Below, one piece after another: positions 18,049 to 26,156 of a stretch of DNA of 64,000 nt; within the stretch, counting starts at the first letter, position 1, and every line of letters begins with the position of its first letter. The stretch covers positions 225,242 to 289,241 of the forward strand of contig JAFZIZ010000001.1 of assembly GCA_017554145.1 (NCBI GenBank), in the 5' to 3' direction. The notes below the pieces were generated by a model. The model saw only the letters and a program-made list of their open reading frames with translations. It made no database searches and was not told the DNA's origin. The position numbers and the translations under genes were made by a program. Source of the stretch: Prevotella sp. GTDB taxonomy: Bacteria; Bacteroidota; Bacteroidia; Bacteroidales; Bacteroidaceae.

Positions 18049-18782
18049 TATTTAAGTTGGAACCAGATGGCTCCACAGTTCTTATAATTCTTTATGTTAT
18101 CTTCCTTAAGAGTATTGAGGTTGTATTGAGTAGAAGCACATTTACGAAGCAACGCTGATATGTTGCCTTGCTGATCATAAACAAAGATGTGACAATTCCC
18201 ATCTGTGGGCATTGTAGCATACTTTCCATAGGAAATGAGTCTGTCTTTGCTTTTCAAGTCTTTGATATAGGGTTCTATATCATAGAAACTTGTTATGGAT
18301 TTCATTTGCTGTTCATCAGGTGTAAGAGTTATTTCTGCTCTTGCCTCAACAGGAGCCTCTTCAGAAACGACATCATTGGGCAAAGATTCCTCTGTTTCCT
18401 GTGGTGCAACTTGGAATACCACGACCTCACTCTTGTCAGAGACTGGCATAATGTCACTCTTCTTGACATAGACAAAGGCTCTGTAATAATCGCCTCTTCG
18501 TGTCTGTACTTCGAAACAATGTTCTTTTGCCTTGGCTATACACACCTCAACACCTTCATTTGCTTTCTGACTTCGAATCCAGTCGCCTACCTTTATTTCA
18601 AGGATGGCTTTCGCTCCTATAAAAGCCTCATTCAAATCCTTCATGGTGGCTTCAGCATAAAGATAGGTAGTATCTCGCTTGATGGTACTAATTTTCTTAG
18701 CCATTTCCTGAGATTGTGCATGTATTTCGATGAATCCCATAACACAAAGCAATAGTACTAAATGTAGTCGTTTCATTGCCAT
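18048..18782 (-). CDS. Secreted protein of the tubulin-like operon, unknown
   Basis: 244 residues, signal peptide 1-22 (MAMKRLHLVLLLCVMGFIEI); the second Met is an equally good start. The first half looks beta-rich with a central ETEESLPNDVVSEEAPVEAR linker (about 130-150), and the C-terminal half ends in FYDIEPYIKDLKSKDRLISY and a beta-rich region. No family recognised. It overlaps the neighbouring genes by one base downstream and ten bases upstream, so it is tightly coupled to them. Confidence 0.65.
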   Translation of the reverse strand: MAMKRLHLVLLLCVMGFIEIHAQSQEMAKKISTIKRDTTYLYAEATMKDLNEAFIGAKAILEIKVGDWIRSQKANEGVEVCIAKAKEHCFEVQTRRGDYYRAFVYVKKSDIMPVSDKSEVVVFQVAPQETEESLPNDVVSEEAPVEARAEITLTPDEQQMKSITSFYDIEPYIKDLKSKDRLISYGKYATMPTDGNCHIFVYDQQGNISALLRKCASTQYNLNTLKEDNIKNYKNCGAIWFQLK

Positions 18783-19735
18783 TTTACTTTTTTATGAGTT
18801 TTTGATTGTTTCTGATACAGATCCTTCACATTATGAGTCGGAATATAAGGAGTCAGACGAACTTTCAGGACTGCTTTCTGATCTTCAATGAATTTATCAG
18901 GAATTACAACAGAAAGCAAATGATGGTAACCTAATTCCTTACTCTGCGCTATAACAAGTGCCAAAATGCCATCCTCTCTCTCTTCCTCAACAGCAAAGAA
19001 AACTTTTAAGTTCCACTCCGCACAGTAATTGAGCCACTGATTGAGCGTGATGGTATAGTTGATAGTACTCATACCATAGACAGACTGTTCCACATACATC
19101 TTGTAGTCTGCATGGGGTAATAACCCATGAAACAAATTGGCAGCAGAATAGTCCAAATGCTTTTTGTCAAAGACAGGCTGATAGTTCTTTTGTACCTTAT
19201 TATAATATAGGGCATCAGAAAGACTGCCTAATACAAGGGTATCACCTTGGGACATATACAGAGTCTCATTCAACTTCCTTAAATTGGATGGGGCTTTCGT
19301 CTCTTTTGTACGTTGAGAGGCTGAAAGAACTGCATCCTTGAACTTCTTTGATGCCTTGTCTTTATCTAACCCAAACAGTAAATCGTACTGGGCAGGAAAA
19401 ACTATAGTAACAAAAGGCTCGTCACCCTTCATCCAATTTACTTCATAATAACGGTCAAGCAAAGTAATGGAGAATGGCATAGCATCATTAATCTGAGACA
19501 AATCTGCAAGTTTTCCTTTACGGAAATAAACTTTGTCATCTGCCATCTTTGTCTCAATAGAAGTCTGCTTCTGGGAAGGAAGTTCTTTAAAATAACGCTC
19601 CAAAAAGTCCATGACTACCCTTTGAGTCTTTGGCACGACCTCCTTTATCTCAGGGTTGAAGAGTTTCAAACCCTGAGATGATATGGAGATACAATATACT
19701 GCCAATAATATCGTATAAATGGAGCGCATTCTCAT
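18773..19735 (-). CDS. Secreted protein of the tubulin-like operon, unknown
   Basis: 320 residues. Signal peptide about 1-20 (IYTILLAVYCISISSQG). Mixed alpha/beta sequence, rich in Lys and Tyr, with a basic C-terminus (KQSKTHKKVKWQ). I recognise no family. Eleven bases downstream of the membrane Ig/MORN protein and overlapping the following gene, so probably part of the same envelope assembly. Confidence 0.65.
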   Translation of the reverse strand: MRMRSIYTILLAVYCISISSQGLKLFNPEIKEVVPKTQRVVMDFLERYFKELPSQKQTSIETKMADDKVYFRKGKLADLSQINDAMPFSITLLDRYYEVNWMKGDEPFVTIVFPAQYDLLFGLDKDKASKKFKDAVLSASQRTKETKAPSNLRKLNETLYMSQGDTLVLGSLSDALYYNKVQKNYQPVFDKKHLDYSAANLFHGLLPHADYKMYVEQSVYGMSTINYTITLNQWLNYCAEWNLKVFFAVEEEREDGILALVIAQSKELGYHHLLSVVIPDKFIEDQKAVLKVRLTPYIPTHNVKDLYQKQSKTHKKVKWQ

Positions 19736-19746
19736 ATTACTGGTAT

Positions 19747-20868
19747 TTACTTTCCAATAATCACACTTCCCTTCACCTGATTGTCTGAGCCATACCAGAT
19801 ACCCTGTACCAGATGCCCATCAGACCATTCACCAATCACATAATCGCCAGCAGAAGCAACACGTTTCTTGGGGTCACGGCTATCAATCACATGGGAGGTC
19901 TTGAATATCATACGACCACTCACATCATTAGGCCAACTACCCTTAAAGGTTGCATATCCAAGATCTCTTGAACCAAACGATGCAACGGGTTTCGGAGAAG
20001 ACTGGACTACAGGTTTTGATGTTGGCTGAGATGCAGGTTTCGATGTTGGCTGTGAAGTCGGGACTTGTGACTTTGCATCCGCCTCTTTTGCATTTTCTTG
20101 TTCATACGGTCCTTCTACGGATACGACAGCAGTATCAGCCAGACCTGTACGATCAGACTTGACAATTACATTCACTTGCCCAACCTTAAGAGCCTCAAGT
20201 TTTCCCTTTGGTGAAACCTTGACAATTGACTCATCGCTTGAACTCCATGAAATATTCTCATTCTGGTTTTCAGGCGTAAACTTCACTGTCAGTTGCTGGT
20301 GACCTCCAGGTCTTAGGACAATAGGATCTTCAACGATGTCGAGAGTTTCCATATTAATATCCTCTTCAATAACAGTATATTCGCATGAAGCAGTCATCTC
20401 TTCATTGTCCTTAACCACAACCGTCACAATTGCTTTACCAGGTGCCTTTGCAGTCACTACGCCATTATTGACAGTAACGACATTCTCATCACTGGATTTC
20501 CAAATCAATTCTGGTTGTACTTCTTTTGGTTCTACAGTAACAGTAAGTCTGTCCGTCTGTTCCAATTTAAACGTTACTTTTGACTTGTCGAGAGTCAATT
20601 TCTCAACTTTGGGTCCTCCAGAGAGAGCAAAGATACCCACAATAATAGCCAGTAATACTACTACGCCAGCAATAATGCCAATCAATTTCATATTACCACC
20701 CTTCTTGGGGGGAGGACATTCACGTAAAGGTTTACCGCATTCTGTGCAAACAAAGTCTTTTCGAGCAGGTATTTCCTGCACTTCTTTTGACTTACATTTC
20801 TCGCAATTGTCGTTCAGACAGATTCCGTATCTATAGCGTATTCTATCTTTATTTCTTGATGTTGCCAT
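19747..20868 (-). CDS. Membrane protein: zinc ribbon, TM helix, two Ig-like domains, MORN-like tail
   Basis: 373 residues. N-terminal cysteine cluster C17, C22, C25, C41, C44, C51 (zinc ribbon). One TM helix about 61-83 (LIGIIAGVVVLLAIIVGIFA). Two BIG2-type bacterial Ig-like domains, about 88-167 and 172-253, each with an (I/L)xWxSSDExxVxV core. A Thr/Ser/Pro/Lys linker (about 265-295, SQPTSKPASQPTSKP), then a MORN-like end (YVIGEWSDGHLVQGIWYG). With the positive, Cys-rich part inside, the Ig domains would be periplasmic, so the protein could link the cytoplasmic tubulin-like filament to the secreted Sel1/PEGA proteins (inference from order and topology). Confidence 0.75.
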   Translation of the reverse strand: MATSRNKDRIRYRYGICLNDNCEKCKSKEVQEIPARKDFVCTECGKPLRECPPPKKGGNMKLIGIIAGVVVLLAIIVGIFALSGGPKVEKLTLDKSKVTFKLEQTDRLTVTVEPKEVQPELIWKSSDENVVTVNNGVVTAKAPGKAIVTVVVKDNEEMTASCEYTVIEEDINMETLDIVEDPIVLRPGGHQQLTVKFTPENQNENISWSSSDESIVKVSPKGKLEALKVGQVNVIVKSDRTGLADTAVVSVEGPYEQENAKEADAKSQVPTSQPTSKPASQPTSKPVVQSSPKPVASFGSRDLGYATFKGSWPNDVSGRMIFKTSHVIDSRDPKKRVASAGDYVIGEWSDGHLVQGIWYGSDNQVKGSVIIGK

Positions 20869-20904
20869 AATACTAACAATTATTTCATTACTTCAATTCT
20901 TCTA

Positions 20905-23900
20905 TTACACCATTGGTGGAGGGGTTGGACCACCTGACGGTGGCAATGGAGGCATAGAAGGCGTTGGCCCGAACAATGCTTGTAAAGCAGGAACCTGACT
21001 TGCAGGAGCCCAAGCAGGCATACCTTCCATCCACACCATACTTTGAGGTGTCAGTTGACCACCTTGAACCATTTGCTTACACATATCCATATTATATGGA
21101 CCATACTGCTGACCAGCTACTGCCAAGAATAGACTTATTTCTGGTTGCGGAGCAACAGGAGGTGGAACAGGTGCTGCTCCTGGCATTGGTGGAGGAACTG
21201 CTGGTCCTGCTTGTGGCGTTGCAGCAGAGGCAGAAGACTGAATTGCAGATTTTGCAGCAATCTCCTCCGCATTATCAACAGCAAAGAGGGATGGTAACTG
21301 TTTGCCGTCACCTTCGCTATGTAGGAGAATGGCATTACCTGCATCTGTTGCTGGATTACCTGTATTCAGGAAACGCTCATAACGTTCCTTGTATGGTTTC
21401 ATCCACTCGATAGCACGAATTGGGAAGCAGTAAGCAACTGTGATAATAGATAGTTCATCCTTTCGAGGACTCTTACGGTTCACCACAATAGTTGTACGAG
21501 CAGTACTCTGATTAAATGAGTTCTTGAAAGCGTCTTCCAATTTGTCTGCAAACTTCTTCAAACCCTCGTTATCATCGGGAGAAGGAATAGACACAAGAAT
21601 GGTCTTCTTGTTAATACTTGCTGGATTAGTGGGGCTCAAGTTACCTTCATTATTACGAAGATGTAACTGTATCTGATCATTGTTGAGTTTCAGATAAACT
21701 CCACTTTGATTGACAATCTTTGAAGCAAACGCTTTAATCTCATCATCCGTCTTTAGTTTCTGTTGAAGTTGAGTAAGGATATTCAAACCAAGCACCTTCT
21801 TATCACTCTCTGCTTTCTCATCATGTTTTGTCTTAACAATCTGAGAAAGTTTGATGTCAAAGGCATCCTTAATATCGTCAACATTGATTTCTGTAGCGAG
21901 TTTGCCGAAATTAACGAAGTCACCTTCTGGCAATACGCTTTCTCGTATCTGACGTGCGATATTAGGCATGTCAACCTTATCAACTTTCAGTTCAACCTCA
22001 AACTCACTCATCGTTTCATCTTCACTCACTTCAATAATAGCCCCCTTCATATCTTCGAGACCCTTATTGACTTTACGCTGAGCAGTAATTAGACGTTCTG
22101 TCTCGTCAATTGCATCATTGATTTTCTGACCAAAAGCTGAAATATCAGCATCCATCTTACCCAATTCAACATAGATACGAGCAGCCAATTTCTTGGCAAA
22201 CTCCCATGCTGCTAGCATTGTCTTAGATGTATAATAATCAGATAGGATTTCTTGATGCTCTGCATAACGACGAGCACCTGCACCTACCATTCGTTGAAGA
22301 ATACCAAGACGACTCCATTCTGTTACATTATCACTGCGATCCATATCAACAGCTTCGAAGTTTTCTTTCTCCTCCTTTGACTTTGATTCTAAGTCCGAAC
22401 GAATCTCTGTTACTTTTTCCAAAAGCAACTTAGAGACTTTCTGTAATTCTACAATAGAAACATCGCCAACCTTCCACTTCTCATACAATTCGTTTTCAAC
22501 ATTATGGCGAATCTCTTTGGCTATCTCAGGTATCGCTTTTTCTTTACCTCCAAAGAATGTCTCAACTCCTTCTTCACGGAAATGGTTTGCATAAAACTCA
22601 CCCATAATGTTATCCAACTCATTAAGGGGATTATCTGCCTTCTTGGCTTCTTCTGCATAACCGATTGCCTTATCATGCCAATAATCATTGAAACGAGGAT
22701 AATCTGCATCAGATTCAAGAACCTTAAGTTCGTATGTAAGGTGGAGATTGTCTAACATCCATTTCTGGAGATTGTCGTTATTCAGATAATCCTTGCGATA
22801 GTCTTTATTCCGTTCTTCATTAACAAAGCCTTGATTCTCACGCCAGTTGTTGTATTTAAACTGATAAAGCACGCTTTCTCCAACTGTATAAGTGATGTGT
22901 TTCAGGACACGGAGTTCTGGATACATCACTCTCTTGATGCCAAATGAATTTACCTTTTTTGTACGAGCAACAGGAATACGTCCATCTTGATCAGGATTAG
23001 CAGCCTCGTCATACTCTAAGGCGAAATCATCCATGTTTTCAAAATTATATGCACGAATAATATCGCCATTGATTTGATCATTTTCATTGATAAAGAAAAT
23101 GCGAGCAAAAATATAGTCACTAACTATCTTTGGTAGTTCCGATAGGGAATTAATCGTAAGTCCATTCTCATTGACGTTGCTGTAAATGGTCAAACCATCG
23201 GCAACTCCCTTTACACGGTCATTATACAGATGTGCTTCTCCCGTTCCTGTTACGTCCTGAGGGAACCAACGACCTGCTTGAAGAGCATTCAACTCGTTTA
23301 ATGCTGCATAACCATTCTGATAATAACGTCCCTGATCCATGTCACTCTTGGGGAGATTCATTTCTGGTATCATCGCATAAACAGATATCTTTGCATCAGG
23401 GAAAGCCTTGCGTGTCTGGATTATAACATCAACTATCGAACCAGAACCCGTTCCTCCACAAAGTCCTGCAAATATATGAATATTCGTATTGCTTGCATCA
23501 CCAGATATTTTCTCACAACGAGCATAGGCATCACGTAGACTATTCACATATCCTATTGCATTAGCAGCAAAAAGCAGGCGACCTGCACGACGTTTCTGAC
23601 CAGCAGCTTGCCCCAAAGAGCCAATAGCAGACTTGACGGCTGTCACATTGTTGACAATTCCTTTAACTGAAGGATAATTCCCAATATGGTCAAGAATATG
23701 CTCTACATCTACTGCTTTAATATTCAGGAACTCATTCCTTGTAAATGATGCATCTTTTCCCATAACACGGAAATCCGGACGAGCCTTACCATCTTGCGGC
23801 ATCATCTCGTCTGTTGAATCAACATAAAGCAAAGCTACTGGCTGCTTCTTGCGCTCTTCATCATCATGGAATTCCTCAAACATTCTCATTTTGAAAGCAC

Positions 23901-23973
23901 GGAGAATCTTACCTCCTGTACCTCCCAGTCCCACTAAAATGTGGTTGCTGTTGCAAAAACTTTTTGTACTCAT
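20905..23973 (-). CDS. Large tubulin/FtsZ-like GTPase with C-terminal GYF domain
   Basis: 1022 residues. N-terminal Rossmann-like GTPase with VGLGGTGGK at 14-22 and the tubulin signature GGTGSGS at 173-179, followed by a MIPEMN strand, as in the bacterial 'tubulin-like' (Tubulin_2) families. These are distinct from cell-division FtsZ and were proposed by Makarova and Koonin to act in membrane remodelling. A long helical middle (about 330-880) follows, then a Pro-rich stretch, a GYF_2 domain about 953-1000 (AVAGQQYGPYNMDMCKQM, then MVWMEGMPAWAPASQVP) and a Pro-rich tail. GYF domains bind proline-rich peptides; a GYF between Pro-rich segments might self-associate. No TM helix. Confidence 0.85.
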   Translation of the reverse strand: MSTKSFCNSNHILVGLGGTGGKILRAFKMRMFEEFHDDEERKKQPVALLYVDSTDEMMPQDGKARPDFRVMGKDASFTRNEFLNIKAVDVEHILDHIGNYPSVKGIVNNVTAVKSAIGSLGQAAGQKRRAGRLLFAANAIGYVNSLRDAYARCEKISGDASNTNIHIFAGLCGGTGSGSIVDVIIQTRKAFPDAKISVYAMIPEMNLPKSDMDQGRYYQNGYAALNELNALQAGRWFPQDVTGTGEAHLYNDRVKGVADGLTIYSNVNENGLTINSLSELPKIVSDYIFARIFFINENDQINGDIIRAYNFENMDDFALEYDEAANPDQDGRIPVARTKKVNSFGIKRVMYPELRVLKHITYTVGESVLYQFKYNNWRENQGFVNEERNKDYRKDYLNNDNLQKWMLDNLHLTYELKVLESDADYPRFNDYWHDKAIGYAEEAKKADNPLNELDNIMGEFYANHFREEGVETFFGGKEKAIPEIAKEIRHNVENELYEKWKVGDVSIVELQKVSKLLLEKVTEIRSDLESKSKEEKENFEAVDMDRSDNVTEWSRLGILQRMVGAGARRYAEHQEILSDYYTSKTMLAAWEFAKKLAARIYVELGKMDADISAFGQKINDAIDETERLITAQRKVNKGLEDMKGAIIEVSEDETMSEFEVELKVDKVDMPNIARQIRESVLPEGDFVNFGKLATEINVDDIKDAFDIKLSQIVKTKHDEKAESDKKVLGLNILTQLQQKLKTDDEIKAFASKIVNQSGVYLKLNNDQIQLHLRNNEGNLSPTNPASINKKTILVSIPSPDDNEGLKKFADKLEDAFKNSFNQSTARTTIVVNRKSPRKDELSIITVAYCFPIRAIEWMKPYKERYERFLNTGNPATDAGNAILLHSEGDGKQLPSLFAVDNAEEIAAKSAIQSSASAATPQAGPAVPPPMPGAAPVPPPVAPQPEISLFLAVAGQQYGPYNMDMCKQMVQGGQLTPQSMVWMEGMPAWAPASQVPALQALFGPTPSMPPLPPSGGPTPPPMV

Positions 23974-23992
23974 AATGTAATGTTTTTATTTA

Positions 23993-24574
23993 TTAATATT
24001 TTCGTCTTCTACTTACTCGTTGCCTACTATATTGTGGCCTGTTTCTTTTTTGTTTTGAATATGATTTTGATAACGTTTTTATCACAAATATTGCCCCTAT
24101 AATTACAAAAGCCAAGCACCATAATATGCGACGAAAAACATACCAATGCATAAAAGAACGTAGTGATTGGACTATGGCATGTGGCAATTCCTTTGCCGTA
24201 TAACCAGAAAAATGGCCGCCACTTACATAATAATGTAATATTGGATATTCATCAATAATCGTGTTTATGACATCTGAAGCCTGATCAGTAGACACCTCTT
24301 CTGATGGAGAATAATAGTTGTCAACTATTGCAGAAATTCGATTCTCATAATCATCAGACATATTGATAATTTTGAGTGATCCTACGACCAGCACACATTG
24401 GAAGGACAATAATATAAACAATACGACTCCAACTATATAGCTGACAGGAGAAAAGGTAGCATCTTTGTACCAACCTTTAATCAAGAAGATGAATAACCCC
24501 ATACATATACATGCGATAAGGATGCCCCATATCACACTACTAAAAGAGAATCTAAGTATGTCAAATAATACCAT
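23993..24574 (-). CDS. Three-helix membrane protein at the head of the tubulin-like operon
   Basis: 193 residues. TM helices about 13-32, 44-66 and 146-167; the 80-residue loop between helices 2 and 3 would be outside and the very basic tail (KQKRNRPQYSRQRVSRRRKY) inside. Good ribosome site AAGGAGG seven bases before ATG. Twenty bases upstream of the tubulin-like gene. Could serve as the membrane anchor for the filament (inference). Confidence 0.7.
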   Translation of the reverse strand: MVLFDILRFSFSSVIWGILIACICMGLFIFLIKGWYKDATFSPVSYIVGVVLFILLSFQCVLVVGSLKIINMSDDYENRISAIVDNYYSPSEEVSTDQASDVINTIIDEYPILHYYVSGGHFSGYTAKELPHAIVQSLRSFMHWYVFRRILWCLAFVIIGAIFVIKTLSKSYSKQKRNRPQYSRQRVSRRRKY

Positions 24575-24640
24575 ATAAACCTCCTTACTCTCTTGTTGTT
24601 ATTCACATAACAATGTTGTTTTAGGTTGGCATATACGGAA

Positions 24641-24713
24641 GTGTGAGCCTATCGCTAATCTGACGGATAGGCCTTGGACTGCCTGAAAGATAGATTAGAA
24701 AAACAGCTCACAC
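24641..24713 (-). other. Structured leader element of the tubulin-like operon (candidate)
   Basis: GTGTGAGC (24641-24648) pairs perfectly with GCTCACAC (24706-24713). Inside, CCTATC (24648-24653) can pair with GATAGG (24666-24671), and CTAATCT (24655-24661) can pair instead with AGATTAG (24691-24697). This gives a closed two- or three-stem RNA with alternative pairings, in the 5' leader between the candidate promoter and the first gene. Strand assumed to be that of the operon. Confidence 0.45.
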
Positions 24714-24868
24714 CCTTGTATGATGTAGTTGGCATGAGCCATTACTATCATAACAAAGGGGAAGCACGTTTTTACCTTTCCATTCTTTCAGATGAGTGTC
24801 CAAGTTCACCGTCATGGAAAAAGCTAAACGCTTCCTATTATGTCTGCGACGGATTTTCCGCCACGTTG

Positions 24869-24899
24869 CAAATATATAGAATATTTTTGAAAGTTGCAA
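24869..24899 (-). promoter_or_regulatory. Candidate promoter of the tubulin-like operon
   Basis: Minus strand: TTGC (24899-24896), 19 bp spacer, then TATATTTG (24876-24869), a good match to the Bacteroidetes -33/-7 pattern. It would leave a leader of about 290 bases before the first gene. No nearer match found. Confidence 0.5.
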
Positions 24900-25103
24900 G
24901 TTTTTCAATACATTTTTTCATTTAATACTTTTACAAGGCATGTGGAGCATAGCACAAGGATGTTTTATAGGGATTAAGAGAACGTTTAAACTCACCCTGA
25001 TTTCTTCGAAAGTGGTACAGATGAGCATCTAACCAAATTTTTCGACCTTTATATCTTTAACAGATTTTTACATTTGATTTCTAGAAATGATATGAATTTT
25101 TAT

Positions 25104-25111
25104 TACTTTTG
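25104..25111 (+). promoter_or_regulatory. Promoter -7 box of the HU-like gene
   Basis: TACTTTTG fits TAnnTTTG. It is 162 bp before the start codon, implying a long leader. The -33 element is not clear (a TTTG lies 27 bp upstream). Confidence 0.55.
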
Positions 25112-25158
25112 CATTGTCAAATGAAAGACGAAGAATTTCGACCTAACTGAAGAAAAAT

Positions 25159-25182
25159 ATTTTTCTAGTGCACGAGAAAAAT
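25159..25182 (+). promoter_or_regulatory. Leader hairpin of the HU-like gene
   Basis: ATTTTTCT, eight-base loop, AGAAAAAT: a perfect 8-bp AU-rich stem in the 5' leader. It is flanked by two copies of CCTAACTG (25142 and 25186 areas). Possible post-transcriptional control; no known RNA family recognised. Confidence 0.45.
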
Positions 25183-25273
25183 TTTCCTAACTGGGGAGAT
25201 ATTTCGGAGTCCGTAAAGAGACAAGAACAAAGATAATCAAAGTAATAACCTGTTAATCAAAAATCTTAACACT

Positions 25274-25831
25274 ATGGCATTAAAAGTAAAAGCAAAAGAG
25301 ACACTGTTGAAAATCGGTAAGTATGCTGACACCTACCGTTACGTGATGCAGCCCGAGTTGTACATCGCACTCACTCAGGAGAAGGTCATCCGTGAGGCAG
25401 CCCTTCGCTCGGGCGTCAGCAAGGGCGTGATGCAGGCCTGCTGGGACGCAGCCGGCGAAGTCATCAAGGCGTGGGCCACGGAAGGTCACTCCGTAGCGCT
25501 CCCCGGACTGGGCACCATGCGTTTCGGTCTGCGTGCGAAGAGTGTGGCTAACGTGAACGACGTGAAGACCTCCCTGATCTCCAGTCGTCGCATCATCTTC
25601 ACTCCCGATGTGGATCTGAAGGACGAGTTGGCGAACACCGCCATCCAGATCACCTGCTACGACCGCACGGGCAAGGAGGTGAAGCGCGTGACCAGCACCG
25701 ACCCGGGTGACATTGAGGAGGAGGACCCCTCTCCTGACTCCCCCGATGGGGAGGGTAACCAAGGCGGCAATACCGGCGGTAACACTGGTGGCGGTGGCAC
25801 TGATCCGAATGTAGGGGGAGATGATCACTAA
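25274..25831 (+). CDS. HU-like DNA-binding protein with glycine-rich tail
   Basis: 185 residues. Residues 1-125 match the Bacteroidales 'HU family / histone-like, putative' group: LTQEKVIREAALRSGVSKG, the HSVALPGLGTMRFGLRAK beta arm and a trailing RRIIFTPDVDLKDELA. The tail (about 140-185) is Asp/Glu/Pro then Gly-rich with GGN/GGG repeats. The gene is visibly more GC-rich than the 10-25 kb block beside it. In other Bacteroidales this gene is commonly followed by a tiny smalltalk gene, as here, often near capsule loci or VirE-N genes. DNA-binding role inferred from family. Confidence 0.85.
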   Translation: MALKVKAKETLLKIGKYADTYRYVMQPELYIALTQEKVIREAALRSGVSKGVMQACWDAAGEVIKAWATEGHSVALPGLGTMRFGLRAKSVANVNDVKTSLISSRRIIFTPDVDLKDELANTAIQITCYDRTGKEVKRVTSTDPGDIEEEDPSPDSPDGEGNQGGNTGGNTGGGGTDPNVGGDDH

Positions 25832-25848
25832 AGGTAGCGCCTGAGTAA

Positions 25849-25876
25849 AGGTTAAAGGTTAAGGGTTAAAGGTTAA
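25849..25876. repeat. 7-bp array after the HU-like gene
   Basis: AGGTTAA, AGGTTAA, GGGTTAA, AGGTTAA: four heptamers directly downstream of the HU-like stop codon. Confidence 0.85.
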
Positions 25877-25909
25877 AGACTTTTGCCCTTGACCGATAAC
25901 CGACCCTCT

Positions 25910-25940
25910 TTAAACGTTAAACTATAAACTTTAAACTTTA
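25910..25940. repeat. 7-bp array before the smalltalk gene
   Basis: TTAAACG, TTAAACT, ATAAACT, TTAAACT plus a partial unit, ending nine bases before the smalltalk ATG. It is roughly the inverse of the array at 25849-25876. Confidence 0.85.
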
Positions 25941-25948
25941 CAAAGACT

Positions 25949-26044
25949 ATGAAAAAGGAAAGTTGGAAGACGGTGATTCAAATCATCATTAGCATCCTGA
26001 CTGCAATTGCTACCACGATGGGAGTGAGTTCATGCATAGCATGA
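25949..26044 (+). CDS. Smalltalk-type tiny membrane peptide
   Basis: 31 residues beginning MKKESWKTVIQIIISILTAI and ending in MGVSSCIA. The pattern, charged start with a Trp, a hydrophobic helix, then a GVSSC end resembling a lipobox, matches what I recall of the 'smalltalk protein' family found right behind HU-like genes in Bacteroidales. Probably membrane-inserted, possibly lipid-modified at the Cys. Function unknown. Confidence 0.8.
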   Translation: MKKESWKTVIQIIISILTAIATTMGVSSCIA

Positions 26045-26109
26045 TGATGTAAGATGTAAGAAAGGCTACGGGTAGGCGAACGAAGTTCGGGAATGGTAAA
26101 ATGTAAGAA

Positions 26110-26137
26110 GAAAGGGAGCCCAAACGGTCTCCCTTTC
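26110..26137 (+). terminator. Intrinsic terminator after HU-smalltalk
   Basis: GAAAGGGAG, ten-base loop, CTCCCTTTC, followed by TCTTTTTG. Perfect 9-bp stem on the + strand; sits between convergent smalltalk and gltD. The minus strand has only a weak T-run. Confidence 0.85.
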
Positions 26138-26156
26138 TCTTTTTGTGTTAGTGTTG

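Larger units (their letters stand above)
24575..25273. other. Intergenic region between the tubulin-like operon and the HU-like gene
   Basis: Divergent region of about 700 bp. It holds the operon leader and promoter on the left and the HU-like promoter and leader hairpin on the right. Reading frames of 66-83 codons exist around 24674-24925 on both strands but lack good start sites and protein-like composition, so I do not call genes. Confidence 0.6.

Noticed and set aside
20905-23973. Cell-division FtsZ
   Set aside because: 1022 residues with a GYF domain, an operon of secreted scaffold proteins and no fts genes nearby; belongs to the larger tubulin-like group.
24674-24925. Small gene between the tubulin operon and the HU-like gene
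   Set aside because: Frame starts at TTG, no ribosome site, overlaps the candidate leader and promoter; composition not protein-like.
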